The position numbers and the translations under genes are program-made. A stretch of DNA of 64,000 bases. Origin: Sutcliffiella cohnii. GTDB taxonomy: Bacteria > Bacillota > Bacilli > Bacillales > Bacillaceae_I. The stretch's first letter is position 1. Each line of letters opens with the position of its first letter. The notes under the pieces are model-generated. The model ran no database searches. It was not told the origin of the DNA and was given only the letters and a program-made list of their open reading frames with translations. The DNA lies in contig NZ_CP018866.1 in the NCBI RefSeq assembly GCF_002250055.1, positions 3,588,501 to 3,652,500 of the forward strand, read 5' to 3'. This document shows positions 55,456-64,000 of this stretch, in pieces.

Positions 55456-57870
55456 TTGTCACTGATTCACTTAGTGATTCTTTCCCCATTAATATTGGCG
55501 ATATTTGTACCCTTTTTACACAAGTACTTCCGCCAAATACATACAGGATGGTTTGTATTAATATTACCTATCCTACTTTTTATTTACTTCATAGGCTTTA
55601 TTCGAAGCTCGATGAACGGGGAAACATACATTAGTACGATGAATTGGATTCCTTCACTTGGAATCAATTTCACTGTATACCTGGATGGTTTAGGACTTTT
55701 ATTTGCCCTACTGATTACAGGTATCGGTGCACTAGTAGTGCTTTATTCAATTTATTACCTATCGAAAGAAAAAGAAGCACTTAATACGTTTTACGTATAT
55801 TTATTAATGTTTATGGGCGCAATGCTCGGGGTTGTCTTATCAGATAACTTGATTGTTTTATACTCGTTCTGGGAATTAACAAGCTTTTCTTCTTTCTTGT
55901 TAATTAGCTATTGGTATCAACGAGAAAAATCAAGATATGGTGCTCAAAAATCGATGCTAATTACTGTCTTCGGTGGTCTAGCTATGTTAGCTGGTTTTGT
56001 GCTCCTATACATCATGACTGGCACATTTAGCATTAGAGAAATTATTGCTAATGTAGATATTGTTACTGCGGATGCACTGTTTATCCCAGCATTAATTTTA
56101 ATATTGCTAGGCGCATTTACTAAATCTGCACAATTTCCATTCCATATTTGGTTACCGGATGCAATGGAAGCTCCAACACCTGTTAGTGCTTATTTACACT
56201 CCGCAACGATGGTTAAAGCTGGTATTTATTTAGTAGCAAGAATGAGCCCGATTTTTGCAGGTGCTCCTGAATGGTTCTGGCTCGTATCAGTTTTTGGCCT
56301 TATCACCCTTTTCTGGGGTTCCTTCTCCGCGGTGAAGCAAACAGATTTAAAAGGTATATTAGCCTTCTCAACGATAAGTCAATTAGGGTTAATTATGTCG
56401 TTGTTAGGTATCGGTAGTGCTGCTGTTTATTACGACTATTTAGATGACAACATTTATACCGTTGCAACGATGGCTGCAGTGTTCCATTTAATTAACCATG
56501 CGACCTTTAAAGGTAGCTTGTTTATGGTTGTTGGTATTGTTGATCATGAAACAGGAACACGTGACATACGGAAACTTGGCGGGTTAATGAATATCATGCC
56601 AATTTCGTTTACGCTTGCCTTAATAGGAAGTTTTGCGATGGCTGGTTTACCACCATTCAACGGTTTCTTGAGTAAGGAAATGTTCTTTACAGGTATGTTA
56701 CATGCTACACAAATTGATGCTTGGAATATGGACACATTAGGAATTTTATTCCCAGTATTTGCATGGCTAGCAAGTATTTTTACATTTGTTTACAGTATGA
56801 TCCTTGTATTCAAAACGTTTACTGGTAAATATCAACCAGAAAAGCTTGATGTGAAACCACATGAAGCACCAATTGGAATGTTAATTTCACCTATTATACT
56901 TGTTTCATTAGTTGTGATTTTTGGGTTCTTCCCGAACTTACTATCACCAAGTTTAATCGGTCCAGCAGTTTCATCTATTCTTCCAGATTACTTCTTAATT
57001 GAAGATATCAATATATATTTCTGGCACGGATGGACACCAGAGTTATTTATGACAATTGGTGTTGTTGCATTTGGAACATTCCTTTACTTAACTGTTGCAA
57101 AGTGGGGGAAAATTTACGAATGGTTCCCGCAACGTTTAGCACTAAATAGATTTTATGACGGTGGAATTGTAGCTCTTGAGCGTGGATCAAACAAATTTAC
57201 GAATTCATATATGACAGGGTTTATGCGTGATTATTTAATTATAATATTCGGTTTTATGGTGCTGTTATTAGGGGCACTAATTGTAAAATTAGATGTATTT
57301 ACATTTAATACAGCTGATGCTGCGGATGTTGGTTTTTATGAAGTAATTCTTGCCATTGTAATGGTAATAGCTACTCTTACAGTAATAATATCCAAATCTA
57401 GACTAACTGCCATTATTTCTTTAGGAGTTGTAGGTTATTCGCAAGCTTTATTTTTCGTATTATTCCGCGCACCAGATTTAGCATTAACACAGTTAGTAGT
57501 TGAAACGATTTCGGTTGCACTATACCTTTTAGTGTTCTACCATTTACCAAAATTCAAAGTAGAAATAACAAGATTACGTTTCCGTTTAACAAATTTTATT
57601 ATATCTGTAGCAGTAGGTTTAATTGTAATCATCATTGGTATATCTGCTAATAGTAGTCGCTTATTCGAATCAATTTCTAGCTATTTCGAAGCGGTTACTT
57701 ATACAGAAGCAGGTGGAAAAAACATGGTAAACGTCATTTTAGTTGACTTCCGTGGTTTCGATACTTTATTTGAAGGTACGGTACTAGTTATAGCTGCATT
57801 TGGAATTTATATGATGATTAAATTACGTCTAGCTGATAAGAAAGGAGGCGTAGAGGGTGAAGGTAAATGA
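55456..57870 (+). CDS. mrpA: Na+/H+ antiporter subunit MrpA
   Basis: A TTG start at 55456 with GAGGAGG upstream gives 804 residues. The N-terminal 500 residues resemble complex I NuoL: ENLIVLYSFWELTSFSSFLL-type, KSAQFPFHIWLPDAMEAPTP, SAYLHSATMVKAGIYLVARM and LPPFNGFLSKEMFFTGMLH. The C-terminal MrpA-specific part has MNPATADQ-like DVGFYEVILAIVMVIATLTV and LFRAPDLALTQLVVETISV. It is the main subunit of the seven-protein Na+/H+ antiporter used for alkaline pH and sodium tolerance. First gene of mrpABCDEFG. Confidence 0.97.
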   Translation: MSLIHLVILSPLILAIFVPFLHKYFRQIHTGWFVLILPILLFIYFIGFIRSSMNGETYISTMNWIPSLGINFTVYLDGLGLLFALLITGIGALVVLYSIYYLSKEKEALNTFYVYLLMFMGAMLGVVLSDNLIVLYSFWELTSFSSFLLISYWYQREKSRYGAQKSMLITVFGGLAMLAGFVLLYIMTGTFSIREIIANVDIVTADALFIPALILILLGAFTKSAQFPFHIWLPDAMEAPTPVSAYLHSATMVKAGIYLVARMSPIFAGAPEWFWLVSVFGLITLFWGSFSAVKQTDLKGILAFSTISQLGLIMSLLGIGSAAVYYDYLDDNIYTVATMAAVFHLINHATFKGSLFMVVGIVDHETGTRDIRKLGGLMNIMPISFTLALIGSFAMAGLPPFNGFLSKEMFFTGMLHATQIDAWNMDTLGILFPVFAWLASIFTFVYSMILVFKTFTGKYQPEKLDVKPHEAPIGMLISPIILVSLVVIFGFFPNLLSPSLIGPAVSSILPDYFLIEDINIYFWHGWTPELFMTIGVVAFGTFLYLTVAKWGKIYEWFPQRLALNRFYDGGIVALERGSNKFTNSYMTGFMRDYLIIIFGFMVLLLGALIVKLDVFTFNTADAADVGFYEVILAIVMVIATLTVIISKSRLTAIISLGVVGYSQALFFVLFRAPDLALTQLVVETISVALYLLVFYHLPKFKVEITRLRFRLTNFIISVAVGLIVIIIGISANSSRLFESISSYFEAVTYTEAGGKNMVNVILVDFRGFDTLFEGTVLVIAAFGIYMMIKLRLADKKGGVEGEGK

Positions 57871-58279
57871 TTTGATTCTTCAAACGGTCACTACGATACT
57901 GTCGTTTCTTATCATTACTTTCTCTATCTATATTTTCTTTGCTGGTCACTACACACCAGGTGGAGGATTTATTGGAGGACTAATGACTTCCGCTGCGCTT
58001 GTTTTATTATTACTAGCGTTTGATATGAAAACAGTAAAAACCGTTTTTCCTATTAATTTTATGACAGTTTCAGCTATTGGGCTGTTAATCTGTGTGTTAA
58101 CAGGAGTTGGTGCCATGTTCTTTAATGCGCCATTCCTAACGCATACTTTTGGTTATGAAACGTTCCCTATTTTAGGGGAAACTGCTCTTGCGACATCTAC
58201 AATTTTTGATATTGGGGTATATTTAATTGTGGTTGGTGTTGCAATGACCATTATTCAAACGATTGGAGAGAGCGAATAA
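57857..58279 (+). CDS. mrpB: Na+/H+ antiporter subunit MrpB
   Basis: A GTG start at 57857 overlaps the mrpA end by 14 bases, with AAAGGAGG upstream. The 140-residue protein has four membrane segments and the MrpB motif [20 protein letters not shown]. The order and overlaps match the usual mrp operon. Confidence 0.95.
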   Translation: MKVNDLILQTVTTILSFLIITFSIYIFFAGHYTPGGGFIGGLMTSAALVLLLLAFDMKTVKTVFPINFMTVSAIGLLICVLTGVGAMFFNAPFLTHTFGYETFPILGETALATSTIFDIGVYLIVVGVAMTIIQTIGESE

Positions 58280-58617
58280 TGGAAATATTGATGACTATAA
58301 TTGCTGGTATTTTAGTGGCATCTGCTACGTATTTAATTCTTTCGAAAAGTATTTTACGAATAGTTCTTGGTACTGCCCTATTATCACATGGAGCTCACCT
58401 TCTACTTCTTACAATGGGTGGATTAAAAACTGGGGCGGCTCCACTGTTAGGACAAAACGCGGATAGCTATACAGATCCGCTTCCACAAGCTCTTATTTTA
58501 ACAGCGATTGTTATTAGCTTTGGAGTTACAGCCTTTTTCTTAGTACTTGCTTATAGAGCTTATCAAGAACTGAAAACAGACGATATGGATAAATTAAGGG
58601 GAAATGAAAATGAGTAA
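58279..58617 (+). CDS. mrpC: Na+/H+ antiporter subunit MrpC
   Basis: The 112-residue protein has three membrane segments and the NuoK-like MrpC pattern ([20 protein letters not shown], then [20 protein letters not shown]). Its ATG overlaps the mrpB stop (TAATG). Confidence 0.95.
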   Translation: MEILMTIIAGILVASATYLILSKSILRIVLGTALLSHGAHLLLLTMGGLKTGAAPLLGQNADSYTDPLPQALILTAIVISFGVTAFFLVLAYRAYQELKTDDMDKLRGNENE

Positions 58618-60091
58618 CCTTGTTATATTACCCATACTTATCCCCCTGCTTGCTGGAACGATTTTATTATTTTTCCCGAGGCAGTTACATTTTCAAAAAT
58701 GGATAAGTGTGATTGCGTTGTCACTTACAACAATTAGTTCGATTGTTCTCGTTCAAACAGTATTTAATAACGGCATTCAAACGTTAGAACTTGGTGGCTG
58801 GAAACCTCCGTTTGGAATAGTGCTAGTTGCGGATATGTTCAGTGCACTTTTAGTTTTAACAGGAATTGTTGTTAGTTTTACATGTATATTGTTTGCTTTT
58901 AAATCTATTGGAGAAGATCGAGAAAAGCATTATTTCTATGCTTTTGCACAGTTTTTAATTACTGGTGTCATGGGGGCCTTTTTAACAGGTGATTTATTTA
59001 ACCTTTTTGTATTTTTTGAAGTGTTTTTAATGGCCTCGTATGCGCTAATTGTTATTGGTGGAACAAAAATACAATTACGCGAGACATTAAAATATGTTTT
59101 AATTAATGTTATTTCTTCTGCACTATTCGTTATTTCGGTAGCTTACATTTATGCGGTACTTGGAACTCTCAACATGGCTGATTTAGGCGCTAGAGTTGCA
59201 GAATATGGGCAAACTCCGTTATTAACTGTTATTGCGATCTTGTTCCTGGTTGTTTTCGGATTAAAAGGTGGTATTTTTCCACTATACTTTTGGTTACCTG
59301 GGGCTTATAAAGCACCTCCATATGCTGTAACAGCATTATTTGGGGCTCTGCTAACGAAAGTAGGAGTATACGCTATTTTCCGTATGTTCTCTGTCATTTT
59401 CACACATGAGCCACAAATAACACATCAAATAATCGCTGTACTCGCAGGCATTACGATATTAATTGGTGCTATTGGTGCTGTCGCTTATTCGGATGTAAAA
59501 CAAATAATTATTTACAACATCGTTACCGCTATTGGAGTAATTGTGTTTGGTGTTGTTATCGCAACAGAAATAGGCTATGCAGGAGCTATTTACTACTTAG
59601 TTCATGACATGGTCATTAAAGGAGCATTATTCCTGCTAGCTGGTGCAATGTTTACGATTACTGGAACCAATAAAATAAAAGAAATGGGTGGACTAATAAA
59701 AAGACATCCACTACTAGGTTGGATGTTCTTCTTAGCTGCTTTAGCGCTTGCAGGTATCCCACCACTAAGCGGTTTCGTAGGGAAAGTTTTACTAACTCAA
59801 GCCGGTTTAAGTGAAGGGCATTATTGGTTCGTAGCTGTTATGTTACTCTCTAGCTTACTTGTACTTTACTCCGTTATGAAAATATTCTTAAATTGTTTCT
59901 TTAGAGAAGAAGTTCTAACGGAAAAGGAAGAAAAGGGTTCGATCAAAGGTTTAGTGTATCCTTCTGTTATTCTTATTGCCATTTCTGTCTTTTTAGGAGT
60001 GGGAGCAGAAGTTGTTACCCCGTATATTATGCAAGCAGCTGAAACATTAGCAGACCCTACTGCTTATATTCAAGCAGTATTAAAGGAGTAG
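58610..60091 (+). CDS. mrpD: Na+/H+ antiporter subunit MrpD
   Basis: The protein, 493 residues from ATG 58610 (AAGGGG eight bases upstream; an earlier ATG at 58604 is too near it), has about 14 membrane segments. It resembles Nuo[62 protein letters not shown] and [20 protein letters not shown]. It is the second large proton-path subunit. It overlaps mrpC by eight bases. Confidence 0.96.
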   Translation: MSNLVILPILIPLLAGTILLFFPRQLHFQKWISVIALSLTTISSIVLVQTVFNNGIQTLELGGWKPPFGIVLVADMFSALLVLTGIVVSFTCILFAFKSIGEDREKHYFYAFAQFLITGVMGAFLTGDLFNLFVFFEVFLMASYALIVIGGTKIQLRETLKYVLINVISSALFVISVAYIYAVLGTLNMADLGARVAEYGQTPLLTVIAILFLVVFGLKGGIFPLYFWLPGAYKAPPYAVTALFGALLTKVGVYAIFRMFSVIFTHEPQITHQIIAVLAGITILIGAIGAVAYSDVKQIIIYNIVTAIGVIVFGVVIATEIGYAGAIYYLVHDMVIKGALFLLAGAMFTITGTNKIKEMGGLIKRHPLLGWMFFLAALALAGIPPLSGFVGKVLLTQAGLSEGHYWFVAVMLLSSLLVLYSVMKIFLNCFFREEVLTEKEEKGSIKGLVYPSVILIAISVFLGVGAEVVTPYIMQAAETLADPTAYIQAVLKE

Positions 60092-60096
60092 TTTCT

Positions 60097-60573
60097 ATGG
60101 CTTTTCAAATATTAATAAATCTAATGATTGCGTTTTTATGGATGTTCCTAAAAATTGATTGGACGTTTCCTACCTTTTTCGTCGGTTATTTTTGGGGAAT
60201 AATGATTCTTTTAGCGATGAGAAGATTTTTACCTGGTAGATTATACGTAGAAAGAGTTTGGGCAGCATTTAAGCTTCTACTAATCTTTTTCCGTGAGCTA
60301 ATTTTATCTAACATTCAAGTTATTCGAGATATTTTACGTCCTAAATTAAACATACAGCCAGGTATTTTTGCTATGCCAACTGACTTGAATTCAAGATGGG
60401 AGATAACATTACTATCACTTCTCATAAGTCTAACTCCAGGTACGTTAGTAATGGATATTTCCGATGATAATAAAATACTATATATACATGCGATGAATAT
60501 TCCTGATGCTGATGCAACGATTAAAGATATTAAAAATAATTTTGAACGAGTAATTAAGGAGGTGACTAGATAA
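60097..60573 (+). CDS. mrpE: Na+/H+ antiporter subunit MrpE
   Basis: The 158-residue protein has two N-terminal membrane segments and the MrpE soluble part (LLLIFFRELILSNIQVIRDI, then LLSLLISLTPGTLVMDISDD). AAAGGAG precedes its ATG. It lies between mrpD and mrpF. Confidence 0.94.
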   Translation: MAFQILINLMIAFLWMFLKIDWTFPTFFVGYFWGIMILLAMRRFLPGRLYVERVWAAFKLLLIFFRELILSNIQVIRDILRPKLNIQPGIFAMPTDLNSRWEITLLSLLISLTPGTLVMDISDDNKILYIHAMNIPDADATIKDIKNNFERVIKEVTR

Positions 60574-60574
60574 A

Positions 60575-60871
60575 ATGTTTGATACACCATTAGACATCAT
60601 GTTAACAATTGGGCTCGTCATTTTATCTATCTCTACTTTAGGGCTCGTATACAGGGTGATAAAAGGTCCTTCTGTTCCTGACAGAGTAATGGGGCTTGAC
60701 TCTATCGGTATTAATTTAATTGGGATTACAGCAATTACATCTATTATTTTAAGGACAGATGCTTTTTTAGAAGTTATCTTATTAATTGGGATAATTGCCT
60801 TTGTTGGAACAGTAGCATTCTCGAAGTTTTTACAGAAAGGGGAGATTTTTGACCGTGACAGAAGCAACTAG
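60575..60871 (+). CDS. mrpF: Na+/H+ antiporter subunit MrpF
   Basis: The 98-residue protein has three membrane segments and the MrpF pattern YRVIKGPSVPDRVMGLDSIG. AGGAGG precedes ATG 60575, and its end overlaps mrpG. Confidence 0.95.
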   Translation: MFDTPLDIMLTIGLVILSISTLGLVYRVIKGPSVPDRVMGLDSIGINLIGITAITSIILRTDAFLEVILLIGIIAFVGTVAFSKFLQKGEIFDRDRSN

Positions 60872-61229
60872 TTATATTATTGGTGGGTTGGTCATATTAG
60901 GATCTCTTCTGAGCCTTGCTGCAGCTGTTGGAGTTATTCGTTTGCCAGATGTTTACTGTCGAAATCATGCTGCATCCAAAAGCTCAACCTTAGGTGTACT
61001 TTTTGTACTTATTGCTGCTATGCTTTTCTTCTGGTGGGATAGTCAATACTTTAGTGCTCGACTTTTACTAGGTATTATTTTCGTATTCATAACAGCTCCA
61101 GTTGGTGCTCACCTAATGACGAGAGCAGCGTATTATACGAACGTTAAGCTTTCAAACACATCAATCCAAGATGATTTACGTGATAAAAAAGAACAAGAAG
61201 AAGCACAGCTAAAACGCGTCAGAGGTTAA
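60849..61229 (+). CDS. mrpG: Na+/H+ antiporter subunit MrpG
   Basis: The protein is 126 residues from TTG 60849, or 124 from GTG 60855; GGGGAG lies upstream of both. It has three membrane segments and the MrpG pattern VGVIRLPDVYCRNHAASKSS, then APVGAHLMTRAAYY. It ends the mrp operon; a terminator follows. Confidence 0.94.
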   Translation: MTVTEATSYIIGGLVILGSLLSLAAAVGVIRLPDVYCRNHAASKSSTLGVLFVLIAAMLFFWWDSQYFSARLLLGIIFVFITAPVGAHLMTRAAYYTNVKLSNTSIQDDLRDKKEQEEAQLKRVRG

Positions 61230-61235
61230 ATGAAG

Positions 61236-61273
61236 AAGGAGTAGCGATTCATAAGACGCTACTCCTTTATTTT
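61236..61273. terminator. Bidirectional terminator between mrpG and yugJ
   Basis: AAGGAGTAGCG and CGCTACTCCTT form an 11-base stem with a ten-base loop, followed by TATTTTTT on plus. Confidence 0.88.
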
Positions 61274-62437
61274 TTATAGACATGCTTTTAATATAGAAGT
61301 TACATCTTCTTCATGCAGCGGTTTAAAATTACCGATAGGACCATTTGCAAGGATATGTCTGGTCATTTGTTCAAATTGGGAATCATCAATGTTATAGTCC
61401 GCTAAACGAGAAGGAGCCCCTAATGAGTTCCAAAATTGACGTAAACGTTCTATTCCTTCTAACGCCACTTCGCGATCGTCCTTATCCGTGTCATCTACTT
61501 CAAATACTCGAACCGCTAATTGTTTAAATTTCGCAACATTCCTATCTAGAACGTGCTTCATCCAGTTAGGGAATATAATAGCTAATCCTCCAGCATGAGG
61601 TATATCGTAAATTGCTGAAATCGCATGTTCGATTCCATGAGAAGCCCAATCTCCACGGTACCCCATTTGCAACATACCATTTAACGCAATCGTTCCACTA
61701 TAAAGTATTGTTTCTCGATGTTTATAGCTTGTTAAATCCTCTAATAATTTCGGAGCTGTTTCCATTACGGTTTTTAACACACTTTCACACATTCTATCTT
61801 GAAGTGGTGTATGTGTTGCATTGTTGAAGTACTGTTCAAAAACGTGCGACATCATATCAACGATTCCATATACAGTATGATTTTTTGGAACTGTTACAGT
61901 GTTTTGTGGATCTAATATAGAAAACTGCGGGAAAGTAAAAGGACTACCCCAGCCATGCTTTTCTTTCGTTTCCCAGTTCGTAATAACCGATCCAGAATTC
62001 ATTTCAGAACCAGTTGCAGCTAATGTTAACACAGTACCGAACGGTAAAGCTTCATGAACTGGAGCTTTTTTTATGACAATATCCCATACATCGCCATCAT
62101 ATTTTGCACCAGCGGCAATTGCTTTCGTACAATCGATAACACTTCCACCACCAACGGCTAATAAGAAATCAATTTGATGTTCTTTACATAATGCAACACC
62201 TTTTCGTACTGTTTCTACCCTAGGGTTAGGTTCAACCCCTGCTAATTCCGTTACGTTAGCATTTGCCTTTTGAAGTTGCTGAATTACTTGGTCATACAAA
62301 CCACTTTTCTTTATACTTCCCCCACCGTAAACAAGAAGGATATTTTTCCCGTACGTTTGCAAATGATTAGCAAGATTTTCTACCTCATCTTTGCCAAATA
62401 TTAATCTAGTCGGATTATAAAAAGTAAAATTATTCAT
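61274..62437 (-). CDS. yugJ: Iron-containing alcohol dehydrogenase YugJ/BdhA-like
   Basis: The 387-residue protein follows group III metal-dependent alcohol dehydrogenases: [60 protein letters not shown] and the metal ligands in [20 protein letters not shown]. It is NAD(P)H-dependent butanol or aldehyde dehydrogenase by family. It lies near yugI and pgi as in B. subtilis. AAGGAGG precedes its ATG. Confidence 0.92.
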   Translation of the reverse strand: MNNFTFYNPTRLIFGKDEVENLANHLQTYGKNILLVYGGGSIKKSGLYDQVIQQLQKANANVTELAGVEPNPRVETVRKGVALCKEHQIDFLLAVGGGSVIDCTKAIAAGAKYDGDVWDIVIKKAPVHEALPFGTVLTLAATGSEMNSGSVITNWETKEKHGWGSPFTFPQFSILDPQNTVTVPKNHTVYGIVDMMSHVFEQYFNNATHTPLQDRMCESVLKTVMETAPKLLEDLTSYKHRETILYSGTIALNGMLQMGYRGDWASHGIEHAISAIYDIPHAGGLAIIFPNWMKHVLDRNVAKFKQLAVRVFEVDDTDKDDREVALEGIERLRQFWNSLGAPSRLADYNIDDSQFEQMTRHILANGPIGNFKPLHEEDVTSILKACL

Positions 62438-62597
62438 ATGTAAAAAACCTCCTTTTTTATTGATTATGAACTATCCTTTCCTACGATGTAAAGAAAACGG
62501 CATTTTTATACATGAATATTTTTTTAAGCGTGAATAATATTTTAAAATTCAACAAAACATAGGGAAGAAGCACTTATATTCTCAAGGAGGGAATGTG

Positions 62598-62831
62598 ATG
62601 AGCACAATACAACGTATTGCGTTAGCTCTTACGATCATCGGAGCTATTAACTGGGGCCTAATCGGATTTTTCGGATTTGACCTCGTAGCAGCGATATTTG
62701 GAGGGCAAAATGCAGCTCTATCTCGTATCATTTATGGTCTAGTTGGTATTGCTGGATTAATTAATCTCGGCTTATTGTTTAGACCATCAGAAGCTTACGA
62801 AACAGAAGCTGAACCTAGAACTACTCGATAA
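62598..62831 (+). CDS. yuzA: DUF378 (YuzA-like) membrane protein
   Basis: The 77-residue protein has two membrane segments and the DUF378 pattern TIGAINWGLIGFFGFDLVAA followed by SRIIYGLVGIAGLINLGLLF. GGAGGG precedes ATG 62598. It lies between yugJ and yugI as in B. subtilis. Function unknown. Confidence 0.88.
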   Translation: MSTIQRIALALTIIGAINWGLIGFFGFDLVAAIFGGQNAALSRIIYGLVGIAGLINLGLLFRPSEAYETEAEPRTTR

Positions 62832-62867
62832 ACACGTGACAACTTAGTTAATACAACTGTAATTGAA

Positions 62868-62906
62868 AATATCCTCTTCCTATATTTAGGTAGAGGATAT
62901 TTTTTG
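62868..62906 (+). terminator. Terminator after yuzA
   Basis: AATATCCTCT and AGAGGATATT form a ten-base stem followed by TTTTT. A second hairpin (CCCCTAATA/TATTAGGGG) at about 62922-62945 lies between it and yugI. Confidence 0.85.
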
Positions 62907-62985
62907 TTCATACAAAAAGTCCCCTAATACACTTTCTATTAGGGGAGCGTTCTTCCACTATTTACTTACGTACAGTCGTGGAAGT

Positions 62986-63390
62986 TTATTTTTTAATTAA
63001 ATCTTCACGCTTAGATTGTTCAATCCATTCTTCTAGTTTATCTTTTAACGTGTTGAAACCTTGTGAGTTATCATCTGTTTTAATTGCTGTAGCTGTAGCT
63101 TGACGCTTTTTTGGCTTTTTAGGAGCTGCAGGTGCCTGCTTCGGTGCTTCTTCTGTAGCTTTAATAGATAAGCTAATTTTCCCGTTCCCCTCGTCTACAG
63201 AGAGAACCTTTACAGAAACCTCTTCTCCTTTTGTTAAATGCTCATTAATATCTTTCACATAACCATGTGTAATTTCTGAAATGTGAACTAACCCTTGCGT
63301 CTCTTCATTAATTGCTACAAAAACTCCATAAGGCTGAATTCCAGTTACCTTCCCTTTTAAAACCGTACCTACTTCAATTTTATCTGACAT
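62986..63390 (-). CDS. yugI: S1-domain general stress protein YugI
   Basis: The 134-residue protein has one S1 RNA-binding domain (residues 1-78: VGTVLKGKVTGIQPYGVFVA, then LVHISEITHGYVKDINEHL and VLSVDEGNGKISLSIKA), a Pro/Ala/Lys linker and a charged C-terminal helix. It is the general stress protein 13 type of Bacillus and binds RNA or ribosomes. Confidence 0.93.
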   Translation of the reverse strand: MSDKIEVGTVLKGKVTGIQPYGVFVAINEETQGLVHISEITHGYVKDINEHLTKGEEVSVKVLSVDEGNGKISLSIKATEEAPKQAPAAPKKPKKRQATATAIKTDDNSQGFNTLKDKLEEWIEQSKREDLIKK

Positions 63391-63836
63391 ATAAACACTC
63401 CTATATTTTTATTATTTTACAAGTTATACGCAATAAAACATTATACCATAAAATTTGCTTACATACAAAAAGAACTCACTATACTGTTAGATTGTCTCAT
63501 AATTAGCTATTCCATTACCTTGAATACATTATTTATCAGAAAAACTTCAAACTTTTTTCCTTAACAACTCCAGACGTGCAAACATCACTAAGATTTTCCA
63601 CCGTATTAGATATACCCGCTTCTGAATTCTCACAAGTAAATATGGAAAGTGTTCAAAACCAGTTAGAATTGGACGAAGAATTGTTATCTTTAATTAAAAA
63701 AATTGGTATTCCAAAAACGAAAGAAATATTGCATTTTGAGTTAAAGTAAAGAAATTTCGTAAAATAATGTTTAAAAACTAAAATGGTGGGAATTACTATA
63801 ATATGAAGACTTTCTAGTATTCCCCCTTTGTTATAA
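63391..63836 (+). other. Possible gene remnant upstream of terminator
   Basis: From about 63507 to 63749 a plus-strand frame stays open and ends with ELDEELLSLIKKIGIPKTKE followed by ILHFELK and TAA. It has no start codon with a ribosome binding site; an internal ATG at 63641 would give 35 residues. The frame could be the tail of a decayed gene or chance. Nothing else is recognised in this interval. Confidence 0.3.
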
Positions 63837-63869
63837 GGCAAAATCCTTTATGGATTTTGCCCTTTTTTT
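63837..63869 (+). terminator. Strong intrinsic terminator with no obvious gene upstream
   Basis: GGCAAAATCC and GGATTTTGCC form a perfect ten-base stem with a five-base loop, followed by seven T residues after one C. Confidence 0.88.
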
Positions 63870-63940
63870 CGTTTAGGAAATTATACAAGTGGAAAGTTAT
63901 GGATAACTACTACCTTGTGTGTACTACCTTGTGTTGCTAC

Positions 63941-64000
63941 GTCCAGCTCCGGCGACTTGGCCCTCGAGACATAAGTCAGTCACTTCCGGTGGACAAAGAG
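63941..64000. repeat. Inverted copy of the structured repeat, cut by window edge
   Basis: GTCCAGCTCCGGCGACTTGG is the inverse of the repeat end (GCCGGAGCTAGAC type), and the following ATAAGTCAGTCAC resembles its apex GTTGACTTAT. The copy is in the opposite orientation to the tandem pair at 50763 and runs off the edge. Confidence 0.6.

Overview
The window comes from the chromosome of a low-GC, endospore-forming member of the Bacillaceae. The right half follows the Bacillus subtilis yug/mrp neighbourhood (mstX-yugO, yugN, pgi, the Mrp antiporter operon, yugJ, yuzA, yugI) and carries a spore gene (sspH). The left third is a prophage entered in mid-element: its late structural genes lie beyond the left edge and its integrase end lies inside the window.

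Positions 1-21852, prophage. A repressor pair (16997-17230 on minus, 17392-17817 on plus) faces a set of 17-bp operators. On plus, the lysogeny arm runs cI, ImmA-type metallopeptidase, HipA-like kinase, DUF3037 protein and tyrosine integrase. It ends at a 42-nt copy of the 3' end of tRNA-Ala(GGC), taken as the attachment site. On minus, the early operon runs from the Cro-like protein through excisionase-like and Rha antirepressor proteins, a Rad50-like ATPase, RecT, an MBL-fold hydrolase, DnaD and DnaC replication proteins, dUTPase and RusA. It reaches small unknown genes near 5 kb. XtrA, a PIN-like protein and a RinA/ArpU-type late activator lead to the truncated left edge. Plus-strand cargo interrupts this programme: a Spo0E-like phosphatase, a CBO0543-like membrane protein, a CheY-like receiver behind a clear c-di-GMP-I riboswitch, and two Cas2/VapD-like small proteins.

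Positions 21900-37700, host genes. There is a secreted polyhydroxybutyrate depolymerase, then a nitrate module: a NarK-like transporter diverging from an operon for a cytochrome-b-like membrane protein, a molybdopterin oxidoreductase, a four-cluster ferredoxin subunit, a Tat-type Rieske protein, a small membrane protein and a truncated globin. An Mrp-type ATPase, an RsbR-like STAS protein, two LysE-family exporters, an APC permease and several small Bacillus proteins follow.

Positions 37800-50500. A YjiH transporter precedes a class III aminotransferase. Then come proline synthesis (proC-proB-proA), a leaderless amidase/LysM/SH3 protein, a dicarboxylate/amino-acid symporter, a Gfo/Idh/MocA oxidoreductase, and a polyhydroxyalkanoate synthesis cluster (SDR reductase, PhaR/PhaE-like subunit, PhaC).

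Positions 50500-64000. A tandem pair of 153-bp structured repeats is followed by sspH, mstX-yugO, yugN, pgi, mrpABCDEFG, yugJ, yuzA and yugI. A further, inverted copy of the repeat runs off the right edge.

The most interesting content is the prophage's host-signalling cargo (c-di-GMP sensing, a receiver protein and a Spo0A phosphatase), the HipA/DUF3037 pair in the lysogeny operon, and the unusual Rieske- and globin-containing nitrate reductase operon. All functional calls rest on motif reading without database searches.
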